Shown piece after piece: positions 8,072 to 10,442 of a DNA stretch of 10,442 nt. The DNA comes from an uncultured Aeromonadales bacterium (GTDB lineage Bacteria; Pseudomonadota; Gammaproteobacteria; Enterobacterales; Succinivibrionaceae), in assembly GCA_902796095.1 (NCBI GenBank), contig CADBNP010000286.1, forward strand, positions 1-10,442, written 5' to 3'. How positions within the stretch are numbered: position 1 is the first letter of the stretch; each line of letters starts with the position of its first letter. Made by a program: the position numbers and the translations under genes. The notes under the pieces were generated by a model. That model was not told the origin of the DNA. It saw nothing but the letters and a program-made list of their open reading frames with translations, and did no database searches.

Positions 8072-8569
8072 ATGAGTGAATTAAGCGATGATATTATACT
8101 ACTAGCTGCAAGACTAGGTAAAATTCTGGCCGAGAGGCATTTGAGCATCACTACTGTTGAATCATGCACCGGCGGAGGAATAGCCTATGCTGTCACTGCG
8201 GTTCCGGGAAGTTCCGGATGGTTCAGACAGGGATTCGTAACCTACTGCAATGAGGCAAAACATACACTTGCGGGTGTTGAAACAGAGGTTCTGGAAAGAT
8301 GCGGTGCAGTGAGCAGGGAGACTGTGAGGCAGATGGCAGGGGGCGGTCTGAGGGCGGCCGGTGCGGACGTGTCGGTTGCCGTATCCGGTATAGCAGGTCC
8401 TGACGGCGGTACCCGTGAAAAACCGGTTGGCACTGTATGGATAGCATGTGCAGCACAGGATCGGAGTGTTGAGCAATGCTTCCATTTTTCCGGCGACAGA
8501 AATCAGGTGAGAAGAGAAACTGTCCGGCAGGCTCTTCTTATGGCTGAAAAAATGGCAAGTCAACTGTAA
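8072..8569 (+). CDS. pncC: Nicotinamide-nucleotide amidohydrolase (NMN deamidase, CinA C-terminal type)
   Basis: This enzyme hydrolyses NMN to nicotinate mononucleotide and ammonia, recycling NMN made by the NAD-dependent DNA ligase back into NAD synthesis. The protein is 165 residues, the same length as E. coli PncC (YgaD), and is the stand-alone CinA C-terminal domain without the N-terminal competence-damage domain. Key segments are VESCTGG with the conserved S31, FVTYCNEAK with Y58 and K63, SGIAGPDGG..EKPVGTVW (105-123) and FSGDRNQVRRETV (139-151). The start is set by the family length and N-terminal alignment; the ribosome site is weak. The first 17 codons include three CTA leucines and a TTA, unlike the CTG/CTT-rich rest of the window, and they overlap the putative mutS promoter. 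No clear promoter of its own was found; it must lie in the mutS 5' end. Confidence 0.95.
   Translation: MSELSDDIILLAARLGKILAERHLSITTVESCTGGGIAYAVTAVPGSSGWFRQGFVTYCNEAKHTLAGVETEVLERCGAVSRETVRQMAGGGLRAAGADVSVAVSGIAGPDGGTREKPVGTVWIACAAQDRSVEQCFHFSGDRNQVRRETVRQALLMAEKMASQL
8093..8122 (-). promoter_or_regulatory. Probable sigma-70 promoter of mutS, inside pncC
   Basis: On the minus strand, a -35 element TTTACC (8122-8117, four of six consensus bases) is followed by an 18-bp spacer and a perfect -10 element TATAAT (8098-8093). Transcription would start near 8086, giving a leader of about 30 nt before the mutS ATG at 8054. The whole promoter lies within codons 8-17 of pncC. This is read from sequence only. 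Confidence 0.6.
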
Positions 8570-8613
8570 ATAAATGTCAATAAAAGACGTGTTTAAATAT
8601 AAAGTGTTAAATC

Positions 8614-8652
8614 TTCTTAAAAATCTGATCTAAATTAAAAAGATTATAAGAA
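8614..8652. repeat. Imperfect AT-rich inverted repeat after pncC
   Basis: The outer arms TTCTTA (8614-8619) and TAAGAA (8647-8652) pair, and the inner arms AATCT (8622-8626) and AGATT (8641-8645) pair across a 14-nt loop, with a small internal bulge. It could be a weak transcription end for pncC, but it is AT-only in strength and has no proper T-tract. It may equally be a by-product of the local base composition. Confidence 0.25.
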
Positions 8653-8668
8653 ACTTTGTTAAAAACGG

Positions 8669-8697
8669 TTGAATATCGGGCATATTGTGTGTATCAT
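8669..8697 (+). promoter_or_regulatory. Candidate recA promoter
   Basis: A -35 element TTGAAT (8669-8674) is followed by an optimal 17-bp spacer and a -10 element TATCAT (8692-8697, five of six consensus bases). Transcription would begin near 8704, leaving a leader of about 60 nt before the recA ATG. A weaker alternative pairs TTGTTA (8656-8661) with CATATT (8681-8686) at 19 bp. Confidence 0.55.
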
Positions 8698-8714
8698 TTA
8701 TTTCATGGATGTTT

Positions 8715-8736
8715 GGTGATGTTCAGAAACCTCACC
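8715..8736 (+). promoter_or_regulatory. Inverted repeat / hairpin in the recA leader
   Basis: GGTGA-T-GTT (8715-8723) pairs with AAC-C-TCACC (8728-8736) around a four-base CAGA loop: nine positions with a single T/C mismatch. It lies just downstream of the predicted transcription start and ends 14 bases before the AAGGAG ribosome site. It could be an RNA hairpin or an operator for a dimeric repressor. Confidence 0.45.
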
Positions 8737-8764
8737 TGTTTTGAATATTTAAGGAGTCTTCGTA

Positions 8765-9817
8765 ATGGATGATAATAAGGCTAAGGCACTTAAGGTTGCC
8801 ATGGATCAGATTGAAAAGCAGTACGGCAAGGGTGCAATCATGCGTCTCGGTGACAACCGGATCACTGATGTCGAGGCACTTCCTACCGGATCGCTTTCTC
8901 TTGATATAGCTCTCGGTATCGGCGGTCTTCCTCTTGGACGTATTGTTGAAATATACGGACCTGAATCATCAGGAAAGACAACTTTGACTCTGGAGGTGAT
9001 TTCCGAGGCGCAGAAGCTGGGAAAGACATGTGCCTTCATTGATGCCGAGCATGCACTTGATCCGATATATGCCGCAAAAATCGGTGTCAAGGTTGAGGAT
9101 CTTCTGGTTTCACAGCCGGATACAGGAGAACAGGCTCTTGAAATCTGCGATATGCTGGTACGTTCCGGATCTGTGGATGTTATTATCGTCGACTCTGTTG
9201 CTGCTCTGACACCTAAAGCTGAAATTGAAGGAGACATGGGCGAGTCTCATGTTGGTCTTCAGGCACGTCTTATGTCACAGGCTCTCCGCAAGCTTACCGG
9301 CAGCATCAAGAATGCAAACTGTCTGTGCATCTTCATCAACCAGATCCGTATGAAGATTGGTGTCATGTTCGGTAATCCGGAAACCACAACCGGCGGTCAG
9401 GCTCTTAAATTCTATTCTTCCGTCCGTCTTGAAATTCGCCGTACCGGATCCGTAAAGAGCGGTGACGAGGTTGTAGGCTCTGAAACAAAGGTCAAGGTTG
9501 TAAAGAACAAGGTGGCACCTCCGTTCAAGCAGGCCGAGTTTGATATTATGTACAACCAGGGTATCTCCAAGGAAAGCGAGATTGTGGATCTTGGAGTCAA
9601 GTGCGGAATAATTTCAAAATCTGGAGCATGGTTCTCCTACAAGGGTGAGAAAATCGGTCAGGGCAAGAGTAATGCTGCCAAGTACTTTAAGGATCATACG
9701 GAGGTATCTGACGAATTTGAAAAGCAGATCCGCGAACAGATGCTTAACCGGGATACCTATGACGGAGATATCAACGGTACTGTTGAGGTTGAGGACGAGG
9801 AATTTGTTCCGGAGTAA
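8765..9817 (+). CDS. recA: Recombinase RecA
   Basis: RecA coats single-stranded DNA, drives strand exchange and triggers LexA self-cleavage in the SOS response. The 350-residue protein matches the family length (E. coli 353). Visible features are the N-terminal polymerisation helix, KQYGKGAIMRLGD (18-30), Walker A GPESSGKT (65-72), the catalytic glutamate E95 in DAEHALDP, Walker B VIIVDS (139-144), loop L1 around GDMGESHVG (156-164), and loop L2 with INQIRMKIGVMFGNPETTTGG (191-211, named by its ends). An acidic C-terminal tail (EVEDEEF) follows. Residue 212 is Q where E. coli has N. The ATG is preceded by AAGGAG at eight bases, the strongest ribosome site in the window, as expected for an abundant protein. 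It is followed by a stem-loop and then recX. Confidence 0.99.
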   Translation: MDDNKAKALKVAMDQIEKQYGKGAIMRLGDNRITDVEALPTGSLSLDIALGIGGLPLGRIVEIYGPESSGKTTLTLEVISEAQKLGKTCAFIDAEHALDPIYAAKIGVKVEDLLVSQPDTGEQALEICDMLVRSGSVDVIIVDSVAALTPKAEIEGDMGESHVGLQARLMSQALRKLTGSIKNANCLCIFINQIRMKIGVMFGNPETTTGGQALKFYSSVRLEIRRTGSVKSGDEVVGSETKVKVVKNKVAPPFKQAEFDIMYNQGISKESEIVDLGVKCGIISKSGAWFSYKGEKIGQGKSNAAKYFKDHTEVSDEFEKQIREQMLNRDTYDGDINGTVEVEDEEFVPE

Positions 9818-9840
9818 GAATACTCGCTGTTTATACTCAG

Positions 9841-9870
9841 AGGGGGGGATGCCGGTGTGTCCTCCCTTTT
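9841..9870 (+). terminator. Stem-loop between recA and recX (probable partial terminator)
   Basis: A run of seven G (9842-9848) flanked by A on each side pairs with TCCTCCC plus two following T (9860-9868), through a 10-nt loop and including two G-T wobbles. A short run of four T (9867-9870) partly overlaps the stem base. The short T-tract suggests an inefficient terminator that lets some transcripts reach recX. This matches the E. coli situation, where recX is expressed by read-through from recA. Confidence 0.55.
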
Positions 9871-9911
9871 CCGTCACTGCAGTTATTTTTACCTTGAGGA
9901 AGCCGTGTGTC

Positions 9912-10379
9912 ATGAGTGAGGATCAGACAGAACAGCAGAGTCTGCAGCAGGCAGTCAGTTATGTTCTGGAACTGGAGGCAAAAAAGGAATACCCGGTAAG
10001 TGAAATCAGAACCAGACTTCTGAAACGTTTTGATCAGACTGTTACCGACAGGGCGGTGGACTATTGTGCCGAACACGGTTACATAAGTGATACACGCTAT
10101 GCTGAAATGTTTGTCCGTTTCCGTGCCAGAAACAGTTACGGTCCGGAAAGGATCCGCTATGAATTAAAGGTTAAAGACATTGATGACAGCATTATCAGTG
10201 AAGCACTGGAAAACTGCGAGACCGATTTTGATGAAACCGCATTGGAGTATATGTGCCGCCGCTACAGTGCGGATGATGTGAAGGAGCAGAAAGCCAGGGC
10301 ACGGATCGTGCGTCATATGACTGGCAGGGGATTTTCGTTTGAACAGATCCGAAGGGCCATGGATCATCTTTCCCGGTGA
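9912..10379 (+). CDS. recX: Regulatory protein RecX
   Basis: RecX binds RecA filaments and limits their growth and activity. This 155-residue protein (E. coli 166) has the three-helix repeat layout: YVLELEAKKEYPVSEIRTRLLKRF (17-40, given by its ends), the family hallmark GYISDTRYAEMFVRFRARNSYGP (56-78, given by its ends), and a C-terminal repeat ending in RIVRHMTGRGFSFEQIRRAM (131-150). The frame is open far upstream into the end of recA, but the start at 9912 is chosen because GAGGAAG (9896-9902) precedes it at nine bases and because only the downstream part looks like RecX. It probably depends on read-through from recA for expression. Confidence 0.93.
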   Translation: MSEDQTEQQSLQQAVSYVLELEAKKEYPVSEIRTRLLKRFDQTVTDRAVDYCAEHGYISDTRYAEMFVRFRARNSYGPERIRYELKVKDIDDSIISEALENCETDFDETALEYMCRRYSADDVKEQKARARIVRHMTGRGFSFEQIRRAMDHLSR

Positions 10380-10396
10380 TTTTCAGCTGAGGCATT

Positions 10397-10442
10397 ATGC
10401 CTGCAGAAGCTGTCAGAATGCAGGATCACCGTCAGGATCTGA
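10397..10442 (+). CDS. Possible start of a further gene, cut by the window edge
   Basis: An ATG with a GAGG four bases upstream opens a frame (MPAEAVRMQDHRQDL...) that runs without a stop to the right edge, 15 codons. The spacing to the ribosome site is short and the peptide is not recognisable; it does not resemble AlaS, the common next gene after recX in gammaproteobacteria. It may be a chance open frame. The start codon lies within a 13-bp palindrome (10390-10402). Confidence 0.2.
   Translation, partial: MPAEAVRMQDHRQDL

Larger units (their letters stand above)
8570..8764 (+). promoter_or_regulatory. AT-rich recA upstream region
   Basis: A 195-bp non-coding gap, very AT-rich from 8570 to about 8665 and more mixed after that. 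It holds no credible small gene. It contains an imperfect AT-rich inverted repeat (8614-8652), a candidate recA promoter (8669-8697), a leader hairpin (8715-8736) and the recA ribosome site AAGGAG (8751-8756). The A/T tracts just ahead of the promoter could act as an UP element. No canonical CTGT-N8-ACAG LexA box was found. Confidence 0.7.

Noticed and set aside
8570..8764. Canonical LexA box upstream of recA
   Set aside because: CTGT occurs at 8566 and near 8737 but neither is followed by N8-ACAG, so no box is called.
9645..9911. N-terminal extension of recX reaching back into recA
   Set aside because: The frame is open, but the upstream part is recA read out of frame. A good ribosome site and a normal RecX length support the start at 9912.

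Overview
The window is about 10.4 kb of gene-dense bacterial chromosome with no RNA gene, insertion sequence, CRISPR array or phage module that I can see. The right half carries mutS, pncC (cinA-like), recA and recX, with mutS divergent from the other three. That arrangement is familiar from gammaproteobacteria. The protein sequences also look gammaproteobacterial: PurD, MutS, PncC and RecA align by eye over nearly their whole length with the E. coli proteins. Codon use is moderately GC-balanced, and CTG/CTT are strongly preferred for leucine. I would guess a less-studied lineage such as an Aeromonadales/Succinivibrionaceae-type organism, but the window alone does not settle this.

Layout. Positions 1-145 are a leader with no assignable gene. 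Positions 146-5388 (+) form a tight four-gene run: purD (purine synthesis), a Cof-type HAD phosphatase 1 nt later, a 630-residue YddA/SbmA-related ABC transporter 44 nt later, and a Sel1-repeat protein 2 nt later. These four are probably one transcription unit. The Sel1 gene runs tail-to-tail into mutS (5352-8054, -), with a 37-bp overlap of the coding regions. mutS and pncC (8072-8569, +) start only 17 bp apart in opposite directions, so each promoter must lie inside or against the other gene. A 195-bp AT-rich gap then carries the recA promoter and a leader hairpin. recA (8765-9817) follows, then a stem-loop that looks like a partial terminator, then recX (9912-10379). At the right edge there may be the first codons of another gene.

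How the genes work together. RecA and RecX are the recombinase and its modulator, and the stem-loop between them probably keeps RecX output low relative to RecA. MutS starts mismatch repair. PncC recycles NMN in NAD salvage and is a habitual neighbour of recA. The ABC transporter and Sel1 protein are the only part of the window without an obvious housekeeping role, and they are the best candidates for undescribed biology. The other points of interest are regulatory. A near-consensus mutS promoter sits inside the pncC coding sequence, where it coincides with a cluster of otherwise very rare CTA codons. recA has a leader inverted repeat and no canonical CTGT-N8-ACAG LexA box. MutS has a Ser/Thr-rich N-terminal extension. 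I do not see convincing evidence of a wholly new defence or mobile system here.
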